A DNA stretch of 64,000 bases from Isoetes taiwanensis (GCA_021234155.1 JAJEKV010000057.1:5427821-5491820); one strand, 5' to 3'. Positions 12,306-24,679 are shown, counted from the stretch's first letter. A program made the numbers and translations. The notes: generated by a model from the letters alone, not told the origin.

Positions 12306-12560
12306 CTTCTATTCTTACCGTTCCAGAGCCTATCTACCGCATGGAGTTGTGGAAATAGACTTAGTTTTAGTCCATAGTGCGGAGAAGACGATGATTCTAT
12401 AGTATCTACTTGACGACTGCTAGCTCTATTAGTACACACTCTAGCGATAAAATAGGTGCACTCACGTGCTGTTCTTACTTTGCCTATCTACCCTATTCAG
12501 GGGATCTTTTGGTACTTAGTTTATATATATATAAGTTTATACTCTTACCCTCCAAAGGGG

Positions 12561-15395
12561 ATTCAAAGATAAAAGGGGAAATATGGAGTAGACAGCCTTG
12601 AGTTATGCCTGGATTGAGCTCAGATCATCAGCAGGATAAGCCCACGCAAGTGTAAGAGATTACAAGGTAAGAATAGATGTATAAAACTTGCATTGTTTGA
12701 AGAATAACATGTTAAGAACGAATAAATGTTTTAATTTATAACGAGATAACTAAGATAATTATATGGGCAGGCTCTGAAGATGGGGCCTAGGCCTGGCTGG
12801 AGTCATTTGGCATGTGGTATAAGCAGTTATGATCATGAGGTCCTGTGGATTTTCAAGTCAGAAGTGCGGGATTTGAAGTTTCCACATTGGATGCATTAAT
12901 AAATCCCTTAGCTATGTAAAGTGGGTTTTTAATGGGAATATTGAAAACCTTAGCTAACAATTGTTACAGATATTTTAAATGGTGTACCCTAGGAGATCAA
13001 GAGAAGTTGAGCAGAGATAACTATACGAGGCATATGGGGACTTCCTCGACATATTACATCGTAACCATGATCTTCATCAGTGAGTGAGCCACTTCGACAT
13101 GGGCAGGATATATGGGCAACCTCGGCAAGGGCGAGATCTAGGCACATGTTTAGCAAATATCTAGTGAACATCATCTGTCTTGGTCTTTGCATTGCTTCAC
13201 TGTTGTTTTGGTGTTTTATCACGTTCTTGGATCCTCCTGGGGCAGGCTTCTAGGTTCGGTGGCCTAGGTTGCTCCGGCATTCTCATGTCATCTGTGTTCT
13301 TTGTATCTATGCTCTGTGACACCGGGGGTGGCTTCCTCACAGGCGTAGCTTCCTGGTGAGGTTGTACGTCAACTCTTGTGACTCCATGGTAAGAGGTCCT
13401 CCAGCACTAGACGTGGGCTGAGAAGGGTATGCGCATACGAGGTTCACCCCACCAACTCTACCAACGGGGCTCGGAATGTGCTGGCTAGGCATTATTCTGC
13501 TAATAGGACATGCATGTAGGCTGGCTGGGCTTCCCATTGTCTCGGAGCTTTGTTTATATTGTTTTGGTACTTTGGCTTTGTGTTCTTTGCTCCCGATGCT
13601 TATGATGTTTCTTTTGTTGTCATTGTCTAGAACTGCACCATAGCATCTTGTGTTTTGAAATGTTCCTATTCTTGTCATCCAAGATTCCAGAGTGTTTCCA
13701 TGTATGCAGCAGCATCCATGGGATCCCCACTTAGTCACGAGGACTAACCCCTTTGAGTGCATGCAATGATTGAGCAAGGTGGTGCTCGGGCCGATGCGGC
13801 GGTACTGCTCTAAATCGTGGATGAATTTGGAAGTTTCTAGAAGAGAAAGCTTTAGCTTGGTGTTGAACTTATATTCATTTTCGATGTTATTTCCCTAGAA
13901 ATTATGTGATAATTGATGGATTATAGTGGATCATTCCCAATTATTTATTGGAAGATTAAATTCTTCACCTATATTTGAGTAAAGTTTTTACACCAATCTA
14001 GATCTAGTAAAGTTTTGACAAGATCCCGAGTTGCCAAGAGGGTCAACTCGGCAGGCTCGCCACAAGCCTCCAAAGCAATTTGTAAAACATAGTCAAGTAG
14101 CTAAATTAGCAGGATGTTCAAATATCATTGCAAAATTAATTGCGTGCAAATAAAAAAATCCCATATTCGACTTCCTTAACAAGGACTGAGTAAAAAAACA
14201 AGTCGCAAGTCCTAGAACAAGCAAATACCAGTTTTAGATATTTTTCACTCTCCACTAGCTAGGATCTAATCTAGTTGTTTGCTTACTCCATACTTTGACA
14301 TTTTATTTACAACGTGAAAATTAACTATGCAGTGTTACCCAGATCTTTTCCCACTAACTTGCAGGGCTCATCTACAAGCGAACTCTTATCCCCCAAACCA
14401 AGAGAGCATAGCGTCTTTGCATTTCTAATGGCAAAGCACAATCACCCAGGCTCGAATCACAAATCCTAGTGCTTTAAGATTCTATGTTGTTATTATTAAT
14501 AAGATTAAGAATCTAGACAACCCAACAAATAGCAAAGAGGACTAGTGTCCTAGTCCCAGAAATATGTAGCATATATTTTTTACAAAGTATAATCATTTTC
14601 CTGTTCTTTCTTTTTGACCATTAACATTGCCAACATAGGTTTTGGTGACAGCCAGTACATAAATATATAACAAATTCATTGTTTACTAAAGATTAAGATT
14701 TTCAAAGAAGGAAAAATATGATATAATAGGATATGATGAAATTCCACATGAAGCGGTAGCTTATGGGACATTTTAAAACATATGGGTTCTACCCCCACCA
14801 TTCTGCCTCCACCAATGTAGATGGATGAAGTGGGTCTCCTTCCACTAACTTTACAATTATACATGGCCACTTTCACAAGAAGGCGTTGGATCCGTGACCT
14901 TGGGTACAGCAAATGAGTTAAGGAATACACGTCTGTGGACGCATGTGCTTTGATGTGGCATTATACATTGTTTAAGATTTCTAGATGGGCCTCTTAAAGG
15001 ACAACCATGTCAATTGGAAGGACAGCCATGTCAACGCTTTTTGGTAATAACCAAATATGGTAGAATATATCATGCACTCCCATGCTTTTGTTTTCTTTCT
15101 CTAGGTGCCACTAGGCCATCGGTCCAAAATTGGACAAATCTGGCATTCAAATATATTGTATGTAGTGGAAAAGCTTTTAGCATTGGCTTCTTGCACACTA
15201 TTGTCAATGCCAATTGTGCAATCAAAGTTTCAATAGATGTTGGTATCTCCTTTCACATGCATGTAAAATCACTAAAATCTGATAGTAAAACTTAAGATAT
15301 TAAACTCTGCATTTTGGAAAAATTTTGTGAAATCAGTTTTCAATCCACTGTGACAAAAAATCAGCCAAATATAGAAGGTTGTTTCTCACTTCTTG
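12561..15395. other. no gene identified
   Basis: Moderately AT-rich sequence. A 146-codon minus-strand ORF (13337-13777) and shorter ones show no domain, signal peptide or family resemblance. No LTR ends, RNA genes or tandem arrays were recognised. Confidence 0.45.
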
Positions 15396-16154
15396 TCCTA
15401 CCATATGTAAAGCAGTATCGCATTTCTGTTCGCAGCCATTTTCTTTCTTCAAAATTACCAAAGCACGACACGTTGCACGCATCGCATTTATGGCATATTT
15501 ATGATAACCTAAAGTGTCGAGAAGCTCTTGCTCGGAGGCTGATCCGCGATTACAAAGCTGACGATTAGGCATTCGATTAGGCATTCGATTGGATTTGATG
15601 CTGACCCAATTGCATCAGGTAAGTTCTGTGACCTTTGATCAGGTATTGTCAGGTCGTTATTGGACCAGGTATGCACCAGGTAATTGCTGGAATTATATGT
15701 AGATCCTTATAAAAGGGCCATAAATGCATTCTTATCATATAATCATGTAATTATCTAAAATATATTCCCGTAATCCATCAGGCATTTAGATGTCCTTACC
15801 ATAAATTAACAGCAATCAAACCTAAATAGAGGCCGGATTAGCCCACAAATCCATAAGGATCTACATGTAATTCTAGCAATTACTGGTGCATACCTGGTCC
15901 AACAACGACCTGACAATACCTGATCAACGGTCACAGAACTTACCTGATGCAATTGGGTCAGCATCAAATCCAATCGAATGCCTAATCGCCAGCTTTGTAA
16001 TCGCGGATCAGCCTCCGAGCAAGAGCTTCTCGACACTTTAGGTTATCATAAATATGCCATAAATGCGATGCGTGCAACGTGTCGTGCTTTGGTAATTTTG
16101 AAGAAAGAAAATGGCTGCGAACAGAAATGCGATACTGCTTTACATATGGTAGGA
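15396..16154. repeat. long, nearly perfect inverted repeat (about 300-bp arms)
   Basis: Left arm 15396-15710, right arm 15853-16154, 142-bp spacer. The arms differ by about five substitutions, one single-base indel and a 12-bp unit (GATTAGGCATTC) that is doubled in the left arm. The same 56-odd codon frame, containing SASEQELLDTLGYHKYA, is open outward on the minus strand in the left arm and on the plus strand in the right. A transcript across it would fold into a roughly 300-bp duplex. It could be a foldback element, a recent inverted duplication or a proto-MIRNA or siRNA locus. Confidence 0.92.
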
Positions 16155-16421
16155 TATATTTGATCCCAAAATCTATAACATGGATTCATTTGTGGCCCTG
16201 GAAAGCTTGAAGAATAGCTAAATTTGCAGTAAAATGTCAGAATTTGATGTAGGGAGTTACATGATTTAGGATGATGCCTTGATCTGCCATCAATTTTATC
16301 TATCATCCTTCTTCCTTCTTATGTAAGGCAATGTCCGATCTAAAGTCCTTCGACATAAATTGCTGAGACAACTCTGCGCAAGCACGGCTCTGAGGACATT
16401 TCAAGCCTGCCATTTTGCCTT

Positions 16422-16757
16422 CTAAACGGCTTTGACTGCAACAACTCTGACTGCAGCAACTCGTGCAGCATTAGCTGCCCTATTTGCAGCAGCATCTGCT
16501 TTATTCACATGGCCATCAACACGTGGCACTTCCAATGCTCTCTTTGCTGCACGCCTAGCTTCCTGAACAACATTTAGAACTTTTGCATGACTCACAGCAG
16601 ATGATGAAGCAGGCGCTGGATTCAGTGTGCTAGAAACTTGTAATGAGCCAAAGTGCCAATGGCCTGCCTTGGTCTTTCCATTTCTGGAGGTACACAAACC
16701 AAGCCCTTGCGTTTTCCCTTCATGCCTTGAACGGTTCTCCTTGAGCGGCTTCTGCAA
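16422..16757 (-). CDS. possible coding exon, unknown protein, Ala/Arg-rich helix
   Basis: 111 codons, not recognised. The second half is strongly helical and alanine-rich (VLNVVQEARRAAKRALEVP, then ADAAANRAANAARVAAVRVV). The first half is basic and polar. Composition and codon use look more protein-like than the surrounding DNA, but there is no clear splice partner. It lies 270 bp from the inverted repeat. It may be one exon of a degraded gene. Confidence 0.25.
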   Translation of the reverse strand: MQKPLKENRSRHEGKTQGLGLCTSRNGKTKAGHWHFGSLQVSSTLNPAPASSSAVSHAKVLNVVQEARRAAKRALEVPRVDGHVNKADAAANRAANAARVAAVRVVAVKAV

Positions 16758-17160
16758 AATCTGGTCATGCTTACTGCAATTTCGAGTTGTTTGAAGTCAT
16801 GGGGACCAGCTCGCAGCCTTCACTACTGAATAATTTCCTCTGTTTGCGCAGAATTTCCAAAAGGGCATGGCACAGGGAAAGAGTTGGATAATTATGTTGC
16901 TTTCTTCACAAATGTCGTGTGTCATACACTGGGCTGCGGTATATATTCATGCATGCCTTAAATCATAACATGTGAAGTAAATAGACAATGTATATAAAAG
17001 GACCAGGTAGAGAACAAGAAAAATCGCACCATGCTCCCAAAAATTTGAACTCAATGCAACACATCTTAGCATAATCTCCTTTTTCATCAAAGAGATTCCA
17101 TGTACATGCAATTTCACCACCTTAAATAAGAAAACTTCTAAGGAAGGAAGGAAGGTATTT

Positions 17161-18575
17161 TTATCGTCCACGGAGACCAATCGGTCGCAGCAAGCGGATT
17201 ACTACCCGGATTAAAAAACCCCCGCCCCGGAGGGTTTTCGAGGGAAAAACCGTGGCAGCAATCAGCCTGCTGACAAACTGTTCCAACTGTTCCAATATAC
17301 AAAATGCAAAAACACACAAATATATACATTCATGCACCACACCCGTAGTGCCCGATCGTGAGGCGGCCGGCAGGGGGCAAAGGTGAGCTCGCGGATCAAG
17401 TACCTCGAATGTACGACCCCGAGCACGCATCGACGGCGTGTTCATCGCAAGTGTAGGGGCAAGTCCGGCGCATACTAAGGGGGCGTATCGGCTCCGGATC
17501 GGACCGAATCTTTGGGCAAACTCGGAAAGTGTGAGACTCATCCTCAATGGCACCCGTTTGATAGCACTGACAGAGCCTGTCCTGGCGGGGCTCCCCAATC
17601 CACCTGCCTCGTCTCGATGCGAAGATGGTGGGCACCTGTGCGAATGGAGGCAATGAGTCTGGCGCTTTTGGGGCATTAGGGAGCCCGGTGTAGAGCTGCG
17701 GGCCTCGCTAACACAAGGGGTTGATGTGCTCCTTGTAATGGGCCGTTTTGACTCCCTGCTCTAGGCCGGAGTCCCGAGCTTGCCAAGGAAGCAGCGTTCG
17801 GTACTCCCTTGGGGGTTGTCACGATCGGCCTCTGTGTGTCCACACAAGACGCACTTTTGTGCTCTCGCACGTTCCATCCGGCCGAACCAGCGGTCTCTCT
17901 TACCCCTCCAACAGGCCCACTGGCGTTGGGCCCATTGCCATCAAGCGTAAGCCCGGTCGCGGAGCCGAAAGCATCACCCATATTAACCACTTTATGAAAA
18001 TAGACGATGTGTCTATCAAGGGCTGCCGTACGCGACGTTCCATCTGGCGAACCATCGTCTCTCTTACCCCTCCAGCGGACAGGCGGCTGCGGGCCCATTG
18101 CCACCGCCGCGTAAAGCCCGGTCGGGAGCCGAGCATCACCCATATTAACCACTTTATGAAAATAGGCGATGTGTCTATCAAGGGCTGCCGGTGAAGCGTA
18201 AGAATCCGTTTCTGCGGTGAGAATCGATAGGGGATTTGAGCGTTTCACCCAAGTGCAGGTGCCAAAATGCCTTACTTTTGCTCCAAGTCATTCAGTGCGC
18301 CAAAGAGGCAGCCAGGGCCCCAAAACCGACCCGTCTGAAGGGCCGGGGCTCGACCGGTGCGAAAGCAGATGTGGCCCGATGGCCCCAATCATAGAGCTAC
18401 GCACGGTGGCCCCGTTGTTACGCATGGCATAAAGCTTTTCGGCCTCTTTGTCACCCATTAAGCGGATGGGCGCCTCTAGCAGGCGAGGAGGGGAACTCCA
18501 CCCCTAGGTACTTGTAGGTGCGCGTGACCTCCACAGGCTGTCCCCGATATGTGAGTGCAGGAGGCATGGGCTGGC
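17161..18575 (-). mobile_element. 5'-truncated GC-rich LINE, same family as 27657-32095
   Basis: Read on the minus strand it starts in the post-RT region (TYKYLGVEF near 18500), then has ALDRHIAYFHKVVNMGD twice, and a Cys-rich end (RLCQCYQTGAIEDESH...C, 17396-17653). The 3' end GTGGACGATAAAA at 17160 is shared with the copy at 27657, followed by a short CCTT repeat on the minus strand. A direct tandem duplication of about 150 bp (units about 17872-18031 and 18039-18188) doubles the YFHKV segment. Frameshifts make it inactive. GC content is far above the flanks. Confidence 0.8.
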
Positions 18576-19615
18576 GTGAAGAAATCTTGATTAACTGCAT
18601 TCAACCATGCCAACATTAGCAATAGACTCTACAACTAAACAAGGGATGATAGGTAAGCTATAAGACTTGCCAAGCTATGTTCCAAACACTCATCATCAAC
18701 CTTGCATAATGACATAATGGACTCAACCTTGCATAGTTGACTCTTCGTCAACCTTGCATAATCGTCATAATGGACTCAACCTTGCATATTGGACATAATG
18801 GACTTAGACTCACGTTAGACTCAAACTCAGACTGATATCCCGAAACCAGGGATGTGTGACCAGGGATGTGTGATGCTTCTCATAACGTGAAGATGAAATA
18901 GAAGAGATTCGCTCCCAAAACATATAGAACTATAAGGAAACAGGCACCATGAACATGCAATAACATGCATGAACAACAATTATAAGTGGCACATATCATT
19001 GGCCAAGAAAGCAAAATCTCTTTTACCTCATTTTCGCATTCATCCCTTGTTCAATATCCATAAATACGAGGGCGCATACTGCATTAAAACGTTGTTGCAA
19101 TGTGCAAAGCAGTACACTCTTATTCAATGGACATTTAGCTGTTGATTTTAGTGTTACTTGTATTTATTCTAATTAAACTAATTTATCCGACTCTTAATGG
19201 AATAATACTATGATTACAAAATAAAACAATAAATGTAGGCACGATCAATATGCACCATTTTATTTAGTGGATTCTTGATGCACAAATAATAAGCACTTTA
19301 GGCGCTTATAAAATAGTACCAAGAACATACAAAATAATTGCTTTTATTTACAAATCGCCACAAAAGCCCAAACAGGACTTAAGTATGCAACATGGTCAGT
19401 CAAACCTTGAAGGCACTTGAATGTGCTATAGCCTTAATGCTGACCTGGTCATATGAAAGAGCAAAATAACCAGCAAACCAATATCTTGAATAGTTCGTAG
19501 GCTTACGATGGTGGCCTAAACATCAAGACTACAAAATCCTGTGACAGTGCAATGAATTTATAGCACATTTATGATAGTTTAGTATTTGTATAACGGAAAA
19601 AAAAAAAAGCATGTA
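18576..19615. other. AT-rich spacer with short CAACCTTGCATA repeats
   Basis: Between about 18693 and 18800 the phrase CAACCTTGCATA recurs four times with varied spacers and ATAATGGACT blocks. The rest is AT-rich and shows nothing recognisable. The stretch before 19616 is the probable 3'UTR of the DUF1664 gene on the minus strand. Confidence 0.45.
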
Positions 19616-22139
19616 TTACCCAGTAACTCCTGAAGGAAGACTTGGAGCCCGATGCTTTTGCAAACTGCCAAAGTTGCCAGAAGTAATGCCATCTGTGATA
19701 AACTGCAGATCCTGCATATTGGAAGAAAAGCTCTGAGCAAAAATGCCCGACCTACTCCCCAATTTGTAAACCAACCTTTAGTCCTGGAATGGCTGAAATA
19801 GAGCGCTCCAAATGCCCCTTGGGATGAAGGCCCTGCAAAGACACATTGTCAGGCCAATCAGATGCATGCTAAAAGTGAGGTCATCTACATCATTTCCAGA
19901 TAATAGAGACCTGTAAGAGTTCTGGCCGTTTCCCCGGTTCAAGGCTTTCGACAAAATTACAAAGCATGATAATGCCACGATTTGCAAAGTCCTGTACGCA
20001 CAATAATAATTGCAATTAAATATATTTCCTATACCAACATAAATATAGAAACAATCAAAAGTACCTGTTTAAGCTGAACCTGGTCAAGCTTGTCTTCCTA
20101 TGGTACAAGGCAAACTTTGAGAAGAAGTTTCTAATTACAACCCAAAAAGCATCTACAAAATCTTTAACGGGCCTACTTACCAACACCTCAACATTGCGTT
20201 TCACTAGGACGACATCACCACCAACCGTTGTCAGACTCGTCCGAAGCTCAAATACCTATGCATTGGCATCAGGTAAGCTGTTTAAATATTTGATAGATTC
20301 TAATACGAGGAAAAACTATACCTCATCCTTTATAATACATGTCGTGGCTGCATTTTCATTCAGCGCTTTATTAACATTATCGATACGAGATGTTAAATGA
20401 CGTTTTGTTGCCTGCAATATATGTTTGGTCAAAGCAATGCGAATAGAATTATGGTCTTCACAAACTTGAAGTGTAAATTGCCACCTACTGCAAGGGCTGA
20501 TGAAACTTGTTCCAGCTGCTTTGTCACGCTAGCAACTGCATTTGTCATGTTACGCCTCGTCACATACATTATATCAGTCCATGACAGGCCCTAATAGCCA
20601 TAATCAAGAAGTTAGCAACAGGTATTATTATATCTTATAAAAACGTGGATGTGTACCTTCCACCAAAAATAACCATAGCCCGCAATTCCAACAATAATAA
20701 CAGGCATGGCAAGATTTGAAAGACTACCTGCAGATCGAGATATGTGCTTAATATATAATTTATAATGTACAGATGCACCTGGTAATACAAAAGCCTGACC
20801 ACTTTGGCTAGGGCTTCCATTGACTAGAGTGATTGTTCTCTGTCCTGCGAGTTGCCTGAGCTCTTGTGTCAATCGATTTACCTAAGATCCAGAAACCAAA
20901 TAAGAAGCTTAATAAGCTAATGAAGTGTGTTGCCTTTTGCATTTATTTACATTAATGATCGTTTCCAGTTTGGGACAGTTGAAGAATCCGGCCCCCTCTA
21001 CTGTAGTATCCGGCCTGAGCAGTTACAGTAGTATCTGGCCCCCTCCATTGAACTAATCCGGCCCCCTCCATTGAACCTATCCGGCCCTCTCTCTACTGCA
21101 TCGCCCAGATAAGACAAACTGTACAAGATTTTTGGTATTTTTTTACTGTACTAAATCGGCACCAGAGGGGGCCGGATAGGTTCAAAGGGGGGGCCGGATT
21201 GGTTCAATGGGAGGGGCCATCTGCTTCAATCGCTGCACAGGCCGATTTCTACAATAGAGAGGGGCCGGATTCTTCAAACTAGCCTCCAGTTTTATAAGGT
21301 AACATCAACATGCATTAGTTTCATTGCTTTTAGCTTAGGAGCAGTGGCTGCCATGGCCCAAAACAAATTTAGCTGATATTATAACCAGCTCTTCTGCGGT
21401 TACAAGAGTATAACCAGAGAACTAAGGGCGAGACCAATGACAGAAAAGGATGATTATGTTTTGTAATAATACCAGGTTATAGTATGATATAGGCTTTAAA
21501 GTTACAAAATCAAGCTCAATCGTTACAACTTAAGGAGGAAACATACTTGTGCTGTAAGTGCTGCCGTGATGTCAGAACCTTCTCCTGATGATGTATCCTT
21601 TTTCTCTTCACTGAAGTATTTTGTAAACACCTGTATAACAAGACCTTATAAGCAGTTATACTGACTACTAAATTGCAATGCAAAACAAATTTTAAGACCT
21701 TTTTAACATCCGAGACAAATTCTGTCACCCGACCATTTTTTACGAGCACAGATCCTGCCAAACCTGTTCCGCAGATAAGAACGTTAAAATTAATATCCTT
21801 CGGCATCTAAAAGGTCATCTTCCTGAGGGGGGCATCGAGTTTTTTTACTAAATATGTTGTAACAATTAATTAGGGTTTGAATATTAATCTGCTAAAAGGC
21901 AAGTAAGCCTCCGTAAGCTCATAAAGAACCATCTTTCATGAATGAAGAATGAGAAAAAAAAATAGAATAAATGCAATGATGCGAAGAATTTATACTTTTG
22001 CAGACCATTCAAATCACCCCGACCTCTGGACAACAATCCTAAGTGAAAAGTTAAGTACAGAAACTTAAAACCAAAAATTACCTGCGCCCACCACGAGAAT
22101 AAGCTTCGAAGATGCCACCGAAGCCTGCGCAAGCGCCAT
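19616..22139 (-). CDS. DUF1664 domain protein, 12 exons, 304 residues
   Basis: Exons (high to low): 22082-22139, 21699-21763, 21547-21630, 20779-20881, 20657-20727, 20489-20590, 20322-20411, 20181-20255, 20065-20097, 19911-19991, 19776-19832, 19616-19711. All junctions are GT-AG and the frame is kept for 915 nt. The product begins MALAQASVASSKLILVVGAG, a membrane-anchor-like start. It has VNRLTQELRQLAGQRTITLV, a second hydrophobic segment NLAMPVIIVGIAGYGYFWWK, then GLSWTDIMYVTRRNM and a long coiled coil (VTKQLEQVSSALAATKRHL and on) ending in DFANRGIIMLCNFVE. This is the order of plant DUF1664 proteins, whose biochemical role is not established. A MITE sits in the intron between exons 3 and 4. 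The gene looks functional. Confidence 0.93.
20972..21284. mobile_element. 313-bp hAT-like MITE in a DUF1664 intron
   Basis: Terminal inverted repeats: left GGGACAGTTGAAGAATCCGG, right the reverse complement of GGCTAGTTTGAAGAATCCGG. Perfect 8-bp duplications TCCAGTTT flank it (20964-20971 and 21285-21292). Internal GGCCGGAT/ATCCGGCC blocks repeat several times with TTCAATGGA/TCCATTGAA. No ORF. It lies wholly within the intron 20882-21546, clear of the splice sites. Confidence 0.85.
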
Positions 22140-22379
22140 GTCCAGCACCTACGAAGCAATGGGTTGTTGCGAGATTGAAAAAACAGGCTCTACGACCGAT
22201 GAGGAGGCGGAAACATATATTCTGAGCAAGGACCAGGCCGCAGCCTTCGCCGATCTAGCAAGTTTTGAAAGGAAAAGTTTTAGGGAAACATCAGTAACAT
22301 AAATTTCGTTTCAAGAAGAGCCAATCAAAAGCTCCCTTTTCAATGCTTGACGGAAAAGGCTTTTCTCCTAATTGGAAAA

Positions 22380-22511
22380 GGGCGCTTGGTCCCCTTTCCG
22401 GTGTGGACGGTGGGGTCCCACGATCGACGGTAGCCGGGATGGGTCACCGGCCACCCGGAAAGGGACCAAGCGCCCTTCTTGCCGGTCACAGGAAGGGGAC
22501 TAAGCGCCCTC
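22380..22511. repeat. GC-rich hairpin plus third copy, upstream of DUF1664
   Basis: GGGCGCTTGGTCCCCTTTCC (from 22380) pairs with GGAAAGGGACCAAGCGCCC (ending 22475) with one unpaired base. A third, direct copy of the right arm lies at about 22490-22511 (GGAAGGGGACTAAGCGCCC). It is about 240 bp upstream of the DUF1664 start codon, so it may lie in the promoter. It may be part of a MITE. Confidence 0.7.
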
Positions 22512-22819
22512 CCCCCCACAGTACGAGGGTGGGGTTGCCCTGGGGCTCGGCATATTCTAAGTATATGCTAGAATATGCCTAGGATATGCTAAAAACTGCG
22601 CCAAACTTACTGTTGCCTGTAAACTGGCAGTGGCCAGTGTTGCTAAACAGCCCCTGTGCAAACCGTCATTGCCATGTCATTGTGAGCAGTTGAATATGGA
22701 GGCTCAGTGCTCACTTTCCCGGCTGCTAAGTAGCAACTGCCCTTGCATTACAACGTGGGATGCATAAAAGATCGGTGAGCCGTAAACCTTATTTGAATTT
22801 GAAATTTTTAGAACAAGAA

Positions 22820-24090
22820 ATTGTCACTCGTCATAATGTTGAAGCCTGCTACTGCACAAAAATTGCGAGTATCTATTACCAACTATGAACTTATTCGTGC
22901 CCGATTACATCGCATTTATCTTTCCACCATGAACAACCATGTTGGGAAGGATACTGTCGTGGTGAAGGTGATTCTAAAAGTAGGGTTCAAAAATTTGTTT
23001 ATTGGGAATCCTGTGCATCTGTAGACAAAGTTGGTCTTGAGCTGCAGTTGTTTGAAGCAATGCTTACAAATGAGAAAAAATGTGTTGTGCACCACAACAC
23101 ATTTTACAATGTTCTTTGATTTGGTTACATAATTTTCTTTGATCTGATCCTCACAAATAGCCCGTCCATATGCGCATGGTTATGATAGAAGGCGTATGGA
23201 TGATGGCTCATATACAAAAAGAAAACCTTGTGAGGAGGAAGACAAAGAAGGATGGACAAGTTTGTCAAAAGAGAAGCACAGTTATACAATTACAGGGCAT
23301 GGAAAATGGGGAAATGCTTGGGATCCAGTTTCTCTCCTCCATTCAAATTCAGATACTAATGAGTCTTGCAAGGAAATAAGGAGAAAGTTTTCTAGAAAGG
23401 ATGCTGAACATCCTAAACATGAAGACACAGTTTCACATTTTGGAGCAGGTCTACTAAGTTTGAAGGATTAGTATAGGAAGAGAACATTGTTAACAAAGGC
23501 CACTAGAAAGGAAGTGTGTCCAACCCAGCCTAAACATCTATGTGGTCTTGTCTTGTCCTCCTGGAACCATAATGGTGGCGGTGCATTGACGGTATGTGAA
23601 TTTTTCTCTTGAAAATTAGCTATGAATACGTGGCCTATTATATTCAGATATTCAACTTTTTGAAAAAGAGGTCGTATCTTTCTAGCCCTGTGATTTCACT
23701 GAAGAGTCTGGTTATTGTGCAAAAACTTATGCAAGATTACATCAAAATCAAGCTTTGAAGAGGCTTAAGGAATAACAGCAAATGGAGACCCGGGCCAATC
23801 TCAGGCGTTCAAGCAAAGGAACATCAACCCAATGCCCCTGGACTGGTCGGATCTTGTAGAAGAAGTCAGAGTTGAATCAGCGGTGAAGAACTGGATTGTT
23901 GGTCAGGGCTCTTCTACCTCTGTAAACTGGCCGACCATCCCTGTTTATAGTTTAATTTACCTTTTCCTATCAACAAAAGGCATCTGCGGTTATATCTTGA
24001 CCCGATCCCTTTTTGTGCAGAGAATAGCTGAGCGTAGAATAGTTCGATGCCGCCCTTTTGCTGAAGATAAATATTTGCTATTTTGGCTTT
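22820..24090 (+). pseudogene. remnant of an unidentified gene
   Basis: Several open stretches follow on the plus strand with host-like composition: 22821-23024, 23196-23471 (charged, with RRRMDDGSYTKRKPCEEEDK and GHGKWGNAWDPVSLL), a short stretch up to GT at 23592, and 23832-24092 (starting MPLDWSDLVEEVRVES). I do not recognise the family. The pieces look like separated exons of one gene, but stops break it and it ends against the Helitron terminus at 24099. Confidence 0.35.
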
Positions 24091-24098
24091 AATGGTTA

Positions 24099-24128
24099 CT
24101 AGTAACGGGTGTCCGGCGTTGCCGGGCA
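24099..24128 (-). mobile_element. Helitron 3' terminus (minus orientation)
   Basis: On the minus strand a stem of 8 bp with a 3-nt loop (24110-24128, TGCCCGGC AAC GCCGGACA, one mismatch) is followed by 7 nt and CTAG, then T. Hairpin, short spacer, CTRR and a 3' T is the standard Helitron 3' end. The element body would run to higher coordinates, which includes the P450 exon at 24680. The 5' TC end was not located. Confidence 0.6.
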
Positions 24129-24679
24129 TAAATACAAAGCTATGTAGGCATTTGAACAATGTGTAGGCATTTGTACAATGTATAGCTATATTTGAGTGTG
24201 AAGGCTTTGTTCTCTTGATAATCAACACACACACATGTTGGCTGTTACAATGTAGTAGCTTGAAACTGCAGATTAACATAATGGAAAAAAGACATTTCTA
24301 GACTATGAAATTGGAATGGAAAAAATCTACTCATATTAGTCATGGATGACTGGTGTTGTTGGGCTTAAAGACATTGTATATTGCTATAAATGTCATGTAG
24401 AGATATGTGGAAGCATCTATTTGGTATTTTTATTAATAAGAGGTGGATGTCTTAGCATTTGTGTGAACCCATGAAGGGTAATTATTTACTTGGTAATGAG
24501 TTAGAAGAAATAGTTTTAGGGTATAGTGACAAATTTATGGCCAATAAAGAGGTGTCTAGACATGTTACGTCATTCCATCCATGTAGCATAGCAACTACAT
24601 TTCCAGAATTTTTTAGAATTGCAATTAACTATCTATTGTGACATGTTTATAACATTAATGATTGAAAACGATTGAAGTT

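Larger units (their letters stand above)
8500..12560 (+). mobile_element. nearly complete but inactive LINE (L1-type), copy 2
   Basis: Endonuclease, reverse transcriptase and C-terminal zf-RVT-like domains follow in normal L1 order on the plus strand but in shifting frames. It ends near 12540-12560 with TTTATACTCTTACCCTCC, which matches the tail of copy 1 at about 7280-7300. ORF1 was not found. Coding parts are listed separately. Confidence 0.88.

Noticed and set aside
13337-13777. 146-codon minus-strand ORF
   Set aside because: No domain, no homology I recognise, no splice partner; composition like the flanking non-coding DNA.
17676-18248. 190-codon ORF as a host gene
   Set aside because: It is the decayed C-terminal part of the GC-rich LINE with an internal duplication.
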